64,000 nt of DNA. Source: Haloterrigena turkmenica DSM 5511. GTDB lineage: Archaea > Halobacteriota > Halobacteria > Halobacteriales > Natrialbaceae. Location: NCBI RefSeq assembly GCF_000025325.1, contig NC_013745.1, positions 310,001 through 374,000 of the forward strand, given 5' to 3'. The position numbers and the translations under genes are program-made. Of this stretch, positions 37,667 through 46,690 are shown one piece after another (within the stretch, counting starts at the first letter, position 1; each line of letters begins with the position of its first letter). The notes below the pieces were generated by a model that saw only the letters and a list, made by a program, of their open reading frames with translations, was not told where the DNA came from and did not search any database.

Positions 37667-39436
37667 ATGCACCTTCGCGCGCCCGATCGACTCCTCCGCG
37701 TGGATCTCTCGACGGAGTCGGTGGAACGCGTTTCCGTCCCGGACGAGTGGCGACGACGCTACGTCGGCGGCAAGGGTCTCGGAGTCCGATACCTCTACGA
37801 GGAACTGGACGCCGATACCGATCCGCTCGGACCGAATAACGTCCTGCTGTTCATGATTGGTCCGGTCTCAGGTCTCCTTCCGGGAGAGAGTCGCTACGCG
37901 GCTATCACGAAGTCCCCTCTGACCGGGGGCTTTCTCGACTCGTACGCCGGAGGGACGTTCCCGGCAGTGCTCGCGGGTGCGTTACGCGACGCCGGCGGCA
38001 TCCTCGTCACCGGCCGGGCGTCAGAGCCAGTCCGACTCGTCGTGACGAACGGAGACGTGAATATCGAACCGGCCGAGACCTGGGGAGCAGATACCGTCAC
38101 CACTGACGAGCATTTTTCCGACGCCGCAGTCGCCTGTGTCGGTCCCGCAGGGGAGAACCAGGTCGCCTACGCGACCATTTCGTCCGACGCCGGCAACCAC
38201 CACGCCGGTCGGGGCGGCGCGGGCGCCGTGATGGGTGCCAAGCGGCTCAAGGCTGTCGTCGCCCGGGGCGATCCCCCGTCGAGCCTCGAGAATCTGCGCG
38301 AACGGTACGCGGAACGCTATCGCGAATCAGACACCGGGAAGTGGCTGCAAGCGAGCGGCACCGTCGAAACGGTCGACTTTGCCAACGAGACCGGCGTCCT
38401 CCCGACGCGCGGATGGCAAGACGGGCAGTTCGAGGGCGCAGACGACATCGGCATCGCCGCCGTCCGCGAACTGGCGCGAGAGCGGGAGTACCCGGACGAC
38501 GAAGACCCCGGAGGGTACCGCGTCGAGACTGACGCGGGCGAGAGCATTCCCCGCGGTGCGACGGCGATGACGCTCGGCGCGGGCCTGGGCATCGACGATT
38601 TCGACGCCGTGGCGGAACTCGGGGCGACGTGTGACCGATTCGGTCTCGATCTGATCAGCGCCGGAAACACCGTCGCATGGGCCGTCCGTGCCAGCGAGGC
38701 GGACCTACTAGATCACTCGTTTACGTTCGGTACTCCCGACGACGCACGATCACTGCTCCGCGACATCGCAACTCGAGAGACGACGCTCGGAGACACACTG
38801 GCGGAGGGAGTCGACGCGGCGGCCGAACGGTTCGGCGGCGACGATCTCGTGCCGACGGTCAAAGCGATGGAACTGCCCGCGTACGATCCCCGGGGCGCCG
38901 AAAGCATGGCGCTGGCCTATGCCACGAGTGATCGCGGCGCCTGCCACCGGCGAGCGATCCCGATCGAGCGGGAGATCTTCGAGAACTGGAGTCCGGGGCG
39001 GGCCGCCCGCGCCGTCGTAACTGAACAGGACCAGCGCTCGATTCTCTGGTGCCTGATCGTCGACGACTTCGTCGGCGACGTCTTCGAGGATCTCGGCGCC
39101 GAGTGGCTGGACGCCGTGGGGTTGGACACCGACGGAGACCTGCAGACGATCGGGGAGCGCATCTGGACGCTCACCCGGTTGTTCAACGTTCGCGAGGGGA
39201 TCTCTCGAGCGGACGACGAACTACCGCCCGCGCTCCGAAAACCCCTGGAGTCGGGGCCGAACGACGGGCAGGCGGTAGACGAGGACCGTTTCGAAGCGAT
39301 GCTCGACGCCTATTACGCGGAGCGCGGGTGGGGAGCCGACGGTCGACCGGCCCGCGAGACGGTCGGTCGTCTCGGATTGGACGAGGTCGTCGACGACGAG
39401 ACGCCGCTGGCCGAGCGACCCCTGGAACGGAAGTGA
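37667..39436 (+). CDS. Aldehyde:ferredoxin oxidoreductase family protein lacking CxxCxxxC
   Basis: A 589-aa AOR homologue. The pterin-binding N-terminus (GGKGLGVRYLYEEL, SPLTGGFLDSYAGG) and the loop HAGRGGAGAVMGAKRLKA are intact, as is the C-terminal AYDPRGAESMALAYATSDRG. The three clustered cysteines found in the AOR at 6888 (CHSCPVAC) have no counterpart: the matching region reads AAVRELAREREYPDDEDPGG. Only the last ligand position keeps a Cys (SILWCLIVDD). The protein may be iron-sulfur free, use another electron route, or bind pterin without redox activity. It is shorter than the intact paralog by 58 residues. Confidence 0.87.
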   Translation: MHLRAPDRLLRVDLSTESVERVSVPDEWRRRYVGGKGLGVRYLYEELDADTDPLGPNNVLLFMIGPVSGLLPGESRYAAITKSPLTGGFLDSYAGGTFPAVLAGALRDAGGILVTGRASEPVRLVVTNGDVNIEPAETWGADTVTTDEHFSDAAVACVGPAGENQVAYATISSDAGNHHAGRGGAGAVMGAKRLKAVVARGDPPSSLENLRERYAERYRESDTGKWLQASGTVETVDFANETGVLPTRGWQDGQFEGADDIGIAAVRELAREREYPDDEDPGGYRVETDAGESIPRGATAMTLGAGLGIDDFDAVAELGATCDRFGLDLISAGNTVAWAVRASEADLLDHSFTFGTPDDARSLLRDIATRETTLGDTLAEGVDAAAERFGGDDLVPTVKAMELPAYDPRGAESMALAYATSDRGACHRRAIPIEREIFENWSPGRAARAVVTEQDQRSILWCLIVDDFVGDVFEDLGAEWLDAVGLDTDGDLQTIGERIWTLTRLFNVREGISRADDELPPALRKPLESGPNDGQAVDEDRFEAMLDAYYAERGWGADGRPARETVGRLGLDEVVDDETPLAERPLERK

Positions 39437-39538
39437 TTGTCGCAACGGCCACTGTTCCGTCGGGACGCCAGGCAGTCGCGGCCGAACCGTTTCGGCGCTC
39501 ATCCGGCACCAGTCCGGACGAAACCGGTCGCTTGGTAA

Positions 39539-39922
39539 CTACAGCGGCCAGTCGTCGGCAACGTCCAGAAGCGGACGTAGCTCCGCAGCGTTCCGTGTTA
39601 GCGTGACTGTGTTCTGGACCTGATCGTACTCGACGATATCCGCGGCTGCTAGTTTCGGAATGTCTGCGTGATAGAGCGATACGTAGACGTCTTTCGCATC
39701 CTCTTTCGAGACATCGGTCGTCCCGGTGCCGTTCTCCGAAGCGGCGACTTCATCTGCCAGGTCCGCCAACGCCATCGGGTTGTCGACCGGTAGCAGGCAT
39801 CGAAGCACGCACCGACGGCGCTCGTTCGACAGAATCTCGAGCGCGGTATCCGCTGCTATTGATTCGATATCGGTGGGATCCGGCCCCGGGGCTGCAGTCG
39901 AACAGGGAGTGTTATCCGGCAT
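39539..39922 (-). CDS. DUF7344-type winged-helix protein
   Basis: 127 aa. The core, ALEILSNERRRCVLRCLLP, with VSLYHADIPKLAAADIVEYD and an end LRPLLDVADDW, is the haloarchaeal DUF7344 winged-helix domain, which is ArsR-like in outline. It probably binds DNA as a dimer. The start is at ATG 39922; the longer frame adds 30 hydrophobic residues that do not fit. It lies between the second AOR and the formate dehydrogenase pair, as a possible local regulator. Confidence 0.8.
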   Translation of the reverse strand: MPDNTPCSTAAPGPDPTDIESIAADTALEILSNERRRCVLRCLLPVDNPMALADLADEVAASENGTGTTDVSKEDAKDVYVSLYHADIPKLAAADIVEYDQVQNTVTLTRNAAELRPLLDVADDWPL

Positions 39923-40112
39923 TATAACTACGTACCTCCGTATTATGCTAAAAGTGTGTTGGTGAGGGAGAATTATATTTCTCAATGACCAAATACAGAA
40001 TTGGGAAAGCAAATACTATCGGCCATCTTATATTTTATAGTCTGCACCACGGAACAGCGTGTGGTCGCGTTACCCGAGAGGATTCGGCCACGAAATCCCG
40101 GCCGTCAAGCGC

Positions 40113-40385
40113 TCACCGAAGCTCCATTTGCTCGGCGCGCTCGACCGCGAGATCGGCGATCTCCTCGACAGGGCTGTCGGAACGGTCGGCGAGTACGCGC
40201 ACCAGCATGCCGAGCTGAACCGCTGCGGCTTCCCGAAGTTCGGCCGCTTCCTCGGTATCGTTACCGAAATAGTACTCGTGGCGGCCGTTCTCGTGGACGA
40301 TACCAGTGTACACCGAACGGAGATCGTTACCGGAGACTGCCTCCGCCGCTTCCGTTTTGACTTCCTCGAATCGGGGGTTCGTCAT
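40113..40385 (-). CDS. Conserved haloarchaeal small protein of unknown function
   Basis: A 90-aa acidic protein (MTNPRFEEVKTEAAEAVSGN and onward) with a beta segment HENGRHEYYFGNDTEEAAEL and a long C-terminal helix. No domain recognised. It has haloarchaeal composition and a plausible ATG at 40385. It is divergent from the NuoF-like/formate dehydrogenase operon. Confidence 0.65.
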   Translation of the reverse strand: MTNPRFEEVKTEAAEAVSGNDLRSVYTGIVHENGRHEYYFGNDTEEAAELREAAAVQLGMLVRVLADRSDSPVEEIADLAVERAEQMELR

Positions 40386-40574
40386 CGTACCTGATATGAG
40401 CCCAGAGGATCCTAACCTCTTTGATAAGCTAAGTGAATGGTCGGCGAGGGATCGACTCGCGTCGGGCCGTTGGAACCAAGTTGGCCGTGAGCGGGTATGG
40501 GGAGACGAATCCGTAACAGGGAACATCGAACCCCCAACGGCTCGATTGTGACACACCGATGACTTCAGTCGCGT

Positions 40575-40600
40575 ATTTTGCACCCGTTATTATGCAAAAT
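40575..40600. promoter_or_regulatory. Inverted repeat upstream of the NuoF-like gene, candidate operator
   Basis: Perfect 8-bp arms ATTTTGCA (40575-40582) and TGCAAAAT (40593-40600) with a 10-bp spacer, so centres are 18 bp apart, about two helix turns. It lies roughly 25 bp upstream of a TATA-like GTTTTTATC at 40625-40633, which in turn is about 27 bp from ATG 40657. Confidence 0.55.
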
Positions 40601-40656
40601 GCTTACAGTAGTCCGGTCATGAGTGTTTTTATCCCTGCGATTCAACGGTATAACCA

Positions 40657-42180
40657 ATGAAACGGGGTACAAGCACCGCTGATCGCTCACCTCTCGTTCG
40701 CGTCGCGACCGACGTAGCGGCGAACGGCGACGAACAGGTCGTGACGGCGATGCGAGACGAAGCCGATTCGATACCGGTGGTCCGCACGGGACCGACCGGT
40801 GCGACGGGGAGCGAACCGCTCGTCGTGGCGACACGCGAGGGACGGACGGCGTTCTTCGCCGACCCGAAGCCGTCGACCGCCCAGAACATCGTCGACACGC
40901 TGGAAGACGGAGCCATCCCAGCGGATGGCGCTGACGCGGTCGTCGAACACGGGTCCGAGACGACGACGATCCCGATCCCGAACACGGGACCGCTCTCGAT
41001 CGGTCAGCGGTCGGTGCTCGGCCGGTGTGGATGGGCCGATCCTCTCGATCCGAAAGAGTGGCCGATCGTCTCGTCTGAACGAACCGCCGAGACGGTGACG
41101 GATATCGGACTCCTCGGTCGGGGTCGCGGCGACGCCGCCGCCGATGACCCCGTCACCGACGTGTGGGAGACCGCGCGGGACGCGGACGGAGACCCGGTCG
41201 TGGTTGCCAATGCGAACGAGACGCGCGACGAACAGCGAGCGGACGAGGTGCTGCTCGGCGGAGCGCCGATAGCCGTCCTCGACGGGATAGCCGCCGTCGC
41301 CGAGTACGTGGGTGCCGACGACGCCGTCGTCTACCTGAACGAGGAGGATAGCCACCTGCATCGACACCTCCGCGAAGCGATCGATGCAGTCGCCGGCGAA
41401 CTGCCGATCGTTCCGCAGCTGGTGGCCGGCCCCGACGAGTACCGCGCCGGCGCCCCGACGGCCGCGCTCGAGGCGATGGAAGGCGCCGACCGCATCGAAC
41501 CGCGTCTCCAGCCGCCGTCACCCGCCGAGTACGGTCTCTACGGGCGGCCGACGGTCATCCACACGCCGCGGACGTTCGCACAGGTACGGCGGGCTATCCG
41601 CGATTCGGACGCGTTCGACGCGGATGCCGCCGATCCGGGAACCCGGCTGATCACCGTCGCTGGCGACGTCGCCGATCCGGCGACCATCGAACTCCCGTCA
41701 GACAGCAGCCTTTCGGTGGTACGAGACGCCGTCGAACTGACGGGCTCGTTCAAGATGGCCTGCGTCGGCGGCGTTCTCGGCGGCATTACGCGAAGCCTCG
41801 ACGTCGCTCCGACCGCACAGTCGCTCGCTGCAGCCGGTCTCGGGACCGACGGCGTGGTCGAACTGCTGAACGACGACCGGTGCGTAGTCGCCGATGTCGG
41901 CGAGCGCGCCCGATTCGCGTCCACCGAGAACAGCGGCCGCTGCGTGCCCGGCCGCGAAGGGACGAAACAGCTCACCGAACTCCTGCGAGACGTCTACCAG
42001 GGATCGCTCGAGGCCGACACGATCCGCGAACTGGGTCGAGTGATGGCTCGGTCGAGCAACTGCCAGATCGGCGCTCACGCGCCCCGCCCCGTGACGACCG
42101 CGATCGACGAGTTCGAACCGGAGTTCCATGCACACGCCGACGGTCGCTGTCCCAGCGGTACCTGTACTGAGAAACTATGA
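40657..42180 (+). CDS. NuoF-like (NADH-binding subunit family) protein with degenerate cofactor motifs
   Basis: 507 aa resembling NuoF/HymB/FdhB. The FMN-loop region reads LLGRGRGDAAADDP instead of the Gly-rich GRGGAGFPTG, and the NADH-site region reads VVANANETRDEQRADEVLL. The cluster motif that should be ESCGKCxPCRxG reads ENSGRCVPGREG, so only Cys429 remains of the three, with Cys469 (SSNCQIGA) as the fourth ligand. A C-terminal CPSGTC is left. Its TGA overlaps the ATG of the formate dehydrogenase gene (ATGA, 42177-42180), so the two are coupled and probably form one complex. It may be structural, or hand electrons to an acceptor other than NAD. Confidence 0.82.
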   Translation: MKRGTSTADRSPLVRVATDVAANGDEQVVTAMRDEADSIPVVRTGPTGATGSEPLVVATREGRTAFFADPKPSTAQNIVDTLEDGAIPADGADAVVEHGSETTTIPIPNTGPLSIGQRSVLGRCGWADPLDPKEWPIVSSERTAETVTDIGLLGRGRGDAAADDPVTDVWETARDADGDPVVVANANETRDEQRADEVLLGGAPIAVLDGIAAVAEYVGADDAVVYLNEEDSHLHRHLREAIDAVAGELPIVPQLVAGPDEYRAGAPTAALEAMEGADRIEPRLQPPSPAEYGLYGRPTVIHTPRTFAQVRRAIRDSDAFDADAADPGTRLITVAGDVADPATIELPSDSSLSVVRDAVELTGSFKMACVGGVLGGITRSLDVAPTAQSLAAAGLGTDGVVELLNDDRCVVADVGERARFASTENSGRCVPGREGTKQLTELLRDVYQGSLEADTIRELGRVMARSSNCQIGAHAPRPVTTAIDEFEPEFHAHADGRCPSGTCTEKL

Positions 42181-45100
42181 GCACTGACGACACACTTCCA
42201 GGCGTTCCCGATATCGAAGACTCGCAACCAAATACGCCGGTCTCCGCCACGTTCGAGACCGGCACCGCGAACGACCCCGCCGTCGGTACCGACGGCGACG
42301 AGCCGACGACGGTGACGATCAACGGCGAACCGGTGACCGTCCCGCCGGGTTCGACCGTTATCGACGCGATGCAGGCCGTCAGCGACGAGACGGTCAGCGT
42401 CGACCCCGGCGAGGACGGCGTTGATGACGACGCCGATGTCCCTGCACTCTGCTACTACGACCGCGACGGCGACTGCAGCGGCGAGATCGGTCCGCGGAGC
42501 GAGTGCCGGACCTGCATGGTCGAGACCGACGAGCACGGCCTCGTTCCCTCGTGTTCGTTCCCGGCCGAGGAGGGGCTCTCCGTGCAGACGGATACCCCCG
42601 ATGCCGAAGAGACGCGCAGCGTCAACCTCGATCTGGTCCTCTCGAACCACAACCTCCGGTGTACGACCTGCAACGGCAACGGCCGCTGTGAACTACAGGA
42701 CACCGCAATCAGCGAGGGCGTCGACCATCCGCGCTATGGCGTCTTTGACGATCGTGACGAGTACGAACCGCTCGACGACAGTTCGTCGTTCATCCAGATC
42801 GACCGGAACAAGTGCATCCTCTGTAACCGGTGTGTCGAGGGATGTAACGACGTCCAGGTCGAGGGCGTGCTCCGCATCGAGGGCCACGGCGAGGATACCC
42901 GGATCGGCTTCCAGTCCGACGCCGAGACGATGGCCGAGTCCGACTGCGTTTCCTGCGGTCACTGCGCGACTGTCTGTCCGACAGGCGCGCTGACAGAGAA
43001 GGACATCGGCGGCGCGGCGACGCTTCCGCTTCCAGGGTTCACCCAGCGCAACTCCATCGGGACGGTTATCGAGCATGAAGAAGTCGAAACGCTCGACGAC
43101 ACGACGGCACCGAATCGCTCGCCCGACCCCGGCGGAGAGAGTCGGATCGGAGCCGGCCCCAGCGTGAGTCCAGACGATCGAAGCGGCGTCGCACGGTTTA
43201 TGTCACAGAGCAGGCGCCGTGCGATGGACATCGCCACCGAGTACGGTCACAAAGCCATGTTGGCGGGCGAACACACCGCCGAAAACATCGCGACGAAGGT
43301 GCTCCCCGAGGGGAGATTGTTCGACGTCGCGTCGACCGTGAGCGACTACCGCCTCGGCAAGATCGACAAGGAGGAGACGACGTGCGGGTTCTGTGCTGTT
43401 GGCTGCCGATTCGAGATGTGGGGCAAAGACGGCGACGCGATCGGTGTCCAACCCGTCGAAGACCCCGCGAAGGCGCCCGCTAACAACTTCTCGACCTGCG
43501 TGAAAGGGAAGTTCGGCCACGAGTTCGCCAACAGCGACGAGCGGATCACGGAACCGCTTGTTCGCAACGAGGACGGCGAGTTCGAGACGGCGTCCTGGGA
43601 CGAGGCGCTCGATCGCGTCGCGAGCGGGCTGCGCGCGATCCAGGACGAACACGGCATCGACGCCGTCGGCTGTCTCGCGTCCTCGAAGGGGAGCAACGAA
43701 GAGGCGTATCTCGTCCAGAAGTTCGCGCGACAGGTTCTCGGAACGAAAAACATCGACAACTGTGCGCGGCTCTGTCACTCGACGACGGTGGCGGCGCTAC
43801 AACAGACGCTCGGGTACGGCGCTATGACCAACCGCATCAACGAGGACGTCGGCGAGGCCGACGCCTACCTCATCACCGGGTCGAACACGACGGAGTCGCA
43901 CCCGGTTTTGGCGACCCGTATCAAGCAAAACGTCCGAGACGGCGCCGACCTGATCGTCTTCGATCCCCGTGAGGTCAACATCGCAGAGCACGCCGACCAG
44001 TACACACGGACCAGACCTGGGTATGACGTCGCCTGGATCAACGGTCTCATCCGATATATCATTGAGAACGACCTCCACGATGAGGCGTTCATCGAACGTA
44101 ACACGAAGGGATTCGAGAAAGTCAAGGAGAAGGTACAGGCGTTCACACCCGAGAACGTCGAAGAGCTGGCTGGCGTTCCGCCTGCAGAGCTGAAGTCCGC
44201 CGCCGAGACGCTCGCCGAGGCCGATACCGTCGTCTTCGGCTGGGCGATGGGAATGACCCAGTCCAGCCACGGCACGCAGAACCTCCTCGCGATGGCCGAC
44301 CTCGCCCTCACGCTCGGCCAGGTCGGCAAGCCCGGGGCCGGGCTCTCACCTTTCCGGGGGCAGAACAACGTGCAGGGCGGCGGCGGCGACATGGGAACGC
44401 TTCCTGGAAGCCTGCCGGGCTATCAGGATCCAGCGGACGCCGAGGTCGCCGAAAAGTTCGAAAAAGCGTGGGGCGAGCGCCCGCCCGAGGAGCCGGGGCT
44501 CAAGGTGCCGGAGATGCTCTCGGAGGCTCACGAAGGCAACCTGCGTGGAATGTACGTCGTCGGGGAGAATCCCGCGTTGTCCGAACCCGACATCCAGCAC
44601 GCCGAAGCGGCACTCGAGAAACTCGAGTTCCTCGTCGTTCAGGACATCTTCATGACGGAGACGGCGACTCACGCGGACGTGATCTTGCCCGCAGCGACGT
44701 CGCCGGAGAAACACGGCACGTTCACTAACACCGAGCGCCGCATCCAGCGGGTGCGCCCAACTGCGACACCGCCCGGGACGGCGCGCCAAGACTGGGAGAT
44801 CACTCAGGACCTGGCCAACCGGCTCGGGTATAGCTGGGACTACGACCACCCGCGGGAGATCATGGACGAGATCAGCGACCTGGTCCCGATCTACGGCGGT
44901 GTCAGCTACGACCGCCTCGAGTCGGGCGACGAGCACGGACTCCAGTGGCCCTGCTGGGACGAAGACCACCCCGGAACGCCATACCTCTACGATTACGAGG
45001 ACGGAGAGTTCAACTTCGACGACGGTATGGCTCGCTTCGTGCCCGCGGACGGTGGACACCCCGGCGAGCTGCCCGACGAAGAGTATCCGCTCACGCTCAC

Positions 45101-45512
45101 CTCCGGGCGGGTGCTCTACCACTGGCACACCGGCCAGATCACCCGGCGCGTCGAGGGGCTCATGAGCCACGTCGGCGAGAGCTTCGTCGAGATCAACCCG
45201 TCGACGGCCGACGAACTCGGCGTCGCCGACGGCGAGTACGTCCAGGTCGAGTCGCGCCGCGGAGACATCGTCGTCAAGGCGAACGTAACCGACCGCGTCG
45301 GCGAGGGAACGTTGTTCATCCCGATGCACTTCGCTGCCGGCGCGGTCAACAAGCTCACTCAGGAGAGCTTTGACCCGCACACGGGAATTCCCGAGTACAA
45401 GGTGTCCAGCGTCCGCGTCGAGCCGCTCGGATCGGAGGCCAATCCGGACGTGTTGCGGGCGCCCGACGCTGGAGCCGATAGCGACGGCGGAACCGCAGTC
45501 AGCGACGACTGA
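42177..45512 (+). CDS. fdhA: Formate dehydrogenase, molybdopterin alpha subunit with NuoG-like N-terminus
   Basis: 1111 aa. The N-terminus (about 40-280) is NuoG-like: a [2Fe-2S] domain (CYYDRDGDC, ECRTCMVE), the His/Cys cluster HNLRCTTCNGNGRCE, and two [4Fe-4S] motifs, KCILCNRCVEGC and CVSCGHCATVC. After a linker come the catalytic-subunit [4Fe-4S] motif TTCGFCAVGC (about residue 401 on) and the Mo-bisPGD domains, with the metal-ligand Cys (not selenocysteine) in DNCARLCHSTT. The C-terminal dinucleotide-binding domain has LTSGRVLYHWHTG. It oxidises formate to CO2, completing formaldehyde oxidation. No Tat signal is present, so it is cytoplasmic. It is coupled to the NuoF-like gene. Confidence 0.92.
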   Translation: MSTDDTLPGVPDIEDSQPNTPVSATFETGTANDPAVGTDGDEPTTVTINGEPVTVPPGSTVIDAMQAVSDETVSVDPGEDGVDDDADVPALCYYDRDGDCSGEIGPRSECRTCMVETDEHGLVPSCSFPAEEGLSVQTDTPDAEETRSVNLDLVLSNHNLRCTTCNGNGRCELQDTAISEGVDHPRYGVFDDRDEYEPLDDSSSFIQIDRNKCILCNRCVEGCNDVQVEGVLRIEGHGEDTRIGFQSDAETMAESDCVSCGHCATVCPTGALTEKDIGGAATLPLPGFTQRNSIGTVIEHEEVETLDDTTAPNRSPDPGGESRIGAGPSVSPDDRSGVARFMSQSRRRAMDIATEYGHKAMLAGEHTAENIATKVLPEGRLFDVASTVSDYRLGKIDKEETTCGFCAVGCRFEMWGKDGDAIGVQPVEDPAKAPANNFSTCVKGKFGHEFANSDERITEPLVRNEDGEFETASWDEALDRVASGLRAIQDEHGIDAVGCLASSKGSNEEAYLVQKFARQVLGTKNIDNCARLCHSTTVAALQQTLGYGAMTNRINEDVGEADAYLITGSNTTESHPVLATRIKQNVRDGADLIVFDPREVNIAEHADQYTRTRPGYDVAWINGLIRYIIENDLHDEAFIERNTKGFEKVKEKVQAFTPENVEELAGVPPAELKSAAETLAEADTVVFGWAMGMTQSSHGTQNLLAMADLALTLGQVGKPGAGLSPFRGQNNVQGGGGDMGTLPGSLPGYQDPADAEVAEKFEKAWGERPPEEPGLKVPEMLSEAHEGNLRGMYVVGENPALSEPDIQHAEAALEKLEFLVVQDIFMTETATHADVILPAATSPEKHGTFTNTERRIQRVRPTATPPGTARQDWEITQDLANRLGYSWDYDHPREIMDEISDLVPIYGGVSYDRLESGDEHGLQWPCWDEDHPGTPYLYDYEDGEFNFDDGMARFVPADGGHPGELPDEEYPLTLTSGRVLYHWHTGQITRRVEGLMSHVGESFVEINPSTADELGVADGEYVQVESRRGDIVVKANVTDRVGEGTLFIPMHFAAGAVNKLTQESFDPHTGIPEYKVSSVRVEPLGSEANPDVLRAPDAGADSDGGTAVSDD

Positions 45513-45841
45513 TCGTCGCGGACATCTCGCTCGTCGACTGCTTCTGTTCGAGCGAACTTCTCGTATCGGAGCCATCACGAAGGCACCGAATCACCGCCCG
45601 GTTCGGACGCTCTCGAGTCGCACGAGCTGAAAAACGAACGCTGACCACCGAGCCTCTCGCCGGCCGTGTCGCGAGAATCAGTCTGCCGATTCGTTCGGCC
45701 GGCTTCCCTTTACGGCCTCGTCTCGCGTCTGGTCGGGGAGTCAGCCCGATTTTCTCGGAGGGCATGACCGACGAGGACTGACGACGTAGATTGCCGCGTA
45801 CGCTCGGAACACGGATAGGGAACTTCGGCCGAGTTGATCAG
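45513..45841. other. Intergenic after the formate dehydrogenase
   Basis: No gene, RNA or clear terminator recognised. Confidence 0.45.
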
Positions 45842-46003
45842 TCAGGACGCGCCGTAGCCGACGTCCTCTCGAAGTTCGTCCCACGATTCGTGGAACCCGT
45901 ACGTCGCCTCTGACTCTGTACTGATAGTGTTCTGATACACGTCGTCGTACTGTAATAACTGCGTCCAGCCGTCGTGGTATCGGTAGCTACAGTATTGGCA
46001 CAT
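45842..46003 (-). CDS. Small hypothetical protein with N-terminal CxxC
   Basis: 53 aa starting MCQYCSYRYHDGWTQLLQYD and ending WDELREDVGYGAS. It is acidic and rich in Tyr/Trp, with one CxxC, so it may bind a metal as a dimer. The frame is open further upstream, but ATG 46003 puts the cysteines at the very start. Family unknown; moderate support from composition only. Confidence 0.45.
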   Translation of the reverse strand: MCQYCSYRYHDGWTQLLQYDDVYQNTISTESEATYGFHESWDELREDVGYGAS

Positions 46004-46171
46004 GAACGACCATATCACGCCGGATGGAAAAGGCGTATCGGTGAAATCGAGCACCGGCCGACTGTACCGGAGTCGATAACCCAGTCATACCCTCATTGTC
46101 AGAAAGCCGCCAGCAGCGTCCGTGCGGACGCGTCACGCTGCGGACGATCGATCCCTCGTGACCGACAGAGA

Positions 46172-46552
46172 CTACTCGATTACCGCGAGCGCCTCGATTT
46201 CGACTGCGGCGCCTTTGGGAACGCGGCCGACCTCGACGGCGCTTCTGGCGGGCGGCTCTTCGTCGAAGAACTCGCTGTACGCCTGGTTGAACTCGTCGAA
46301 GTCGTCGATATCGTCGAGGAACACGGTCGTCTTGAGGACGTCGTCCATCGATCCCCCTTCGGACTGGAGAATCGCGCTGACGTTTTCGAGACATTGTCGA
46401 GTCTGTTCACCGACCGACGCATCGTCGAGGAGTTCTCCGTCGGTTGTAAGCGGGAGTTGACCTGCGGTGAAAAGCAGCTCACCGTTCGTAGTTGCCTGAC
46501 TGTACGCGCCCACGGCTGCCGGAGCATCGTCGGTACTGATTGCGCGCTTCAT
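46172..46552 (-). CDS. ridA: RidA-family reactive-imine deaminase
   Basis: 126 aa, full length for the family, with IGAYSQA-like VGAYSQAT, LLFTAGQLPL, GEQTRQCLENVSAIL, TVFLDDIDDF, PPARSAVEVGRVPKGAAVEI and EALAV. RidA hydrolyses 2-aminoacrylate and similar imines formed by PLP enzymes such as serine dehydratase. Divergent transcription from glyA (139 bp gap) fits serine made from glycine being deaminated to pyruvate. The start ATG at 46552 matches the family N-terminus. The key Arg of ARSAVEV is present. Confidence 0.93.
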   Translation of the reverse strand: MKRAISTDDAPAAVGAYSQATTNGELLFTAGQLPLTTDGELLDDASVGEQTRQCLENVSAILQSEGGSMDDVLKTTVFLDDIDDFDEFNQAYSEFFDEEPPARSAVEVGRVPKGAAVEIEALAVIE

Positions 46553-46690
46553 AGACACCGATATCCGCTCCTGTATCTTAAAGGCAGGTAGCGCGCGGGC
46601 TCGCCAGCATATACCATCATATGTATTACTTTTTGAGGTTGGAAGCCCGCTGCACGCAAGATACTTACCGTCCATAATCGATGTCTAGAT

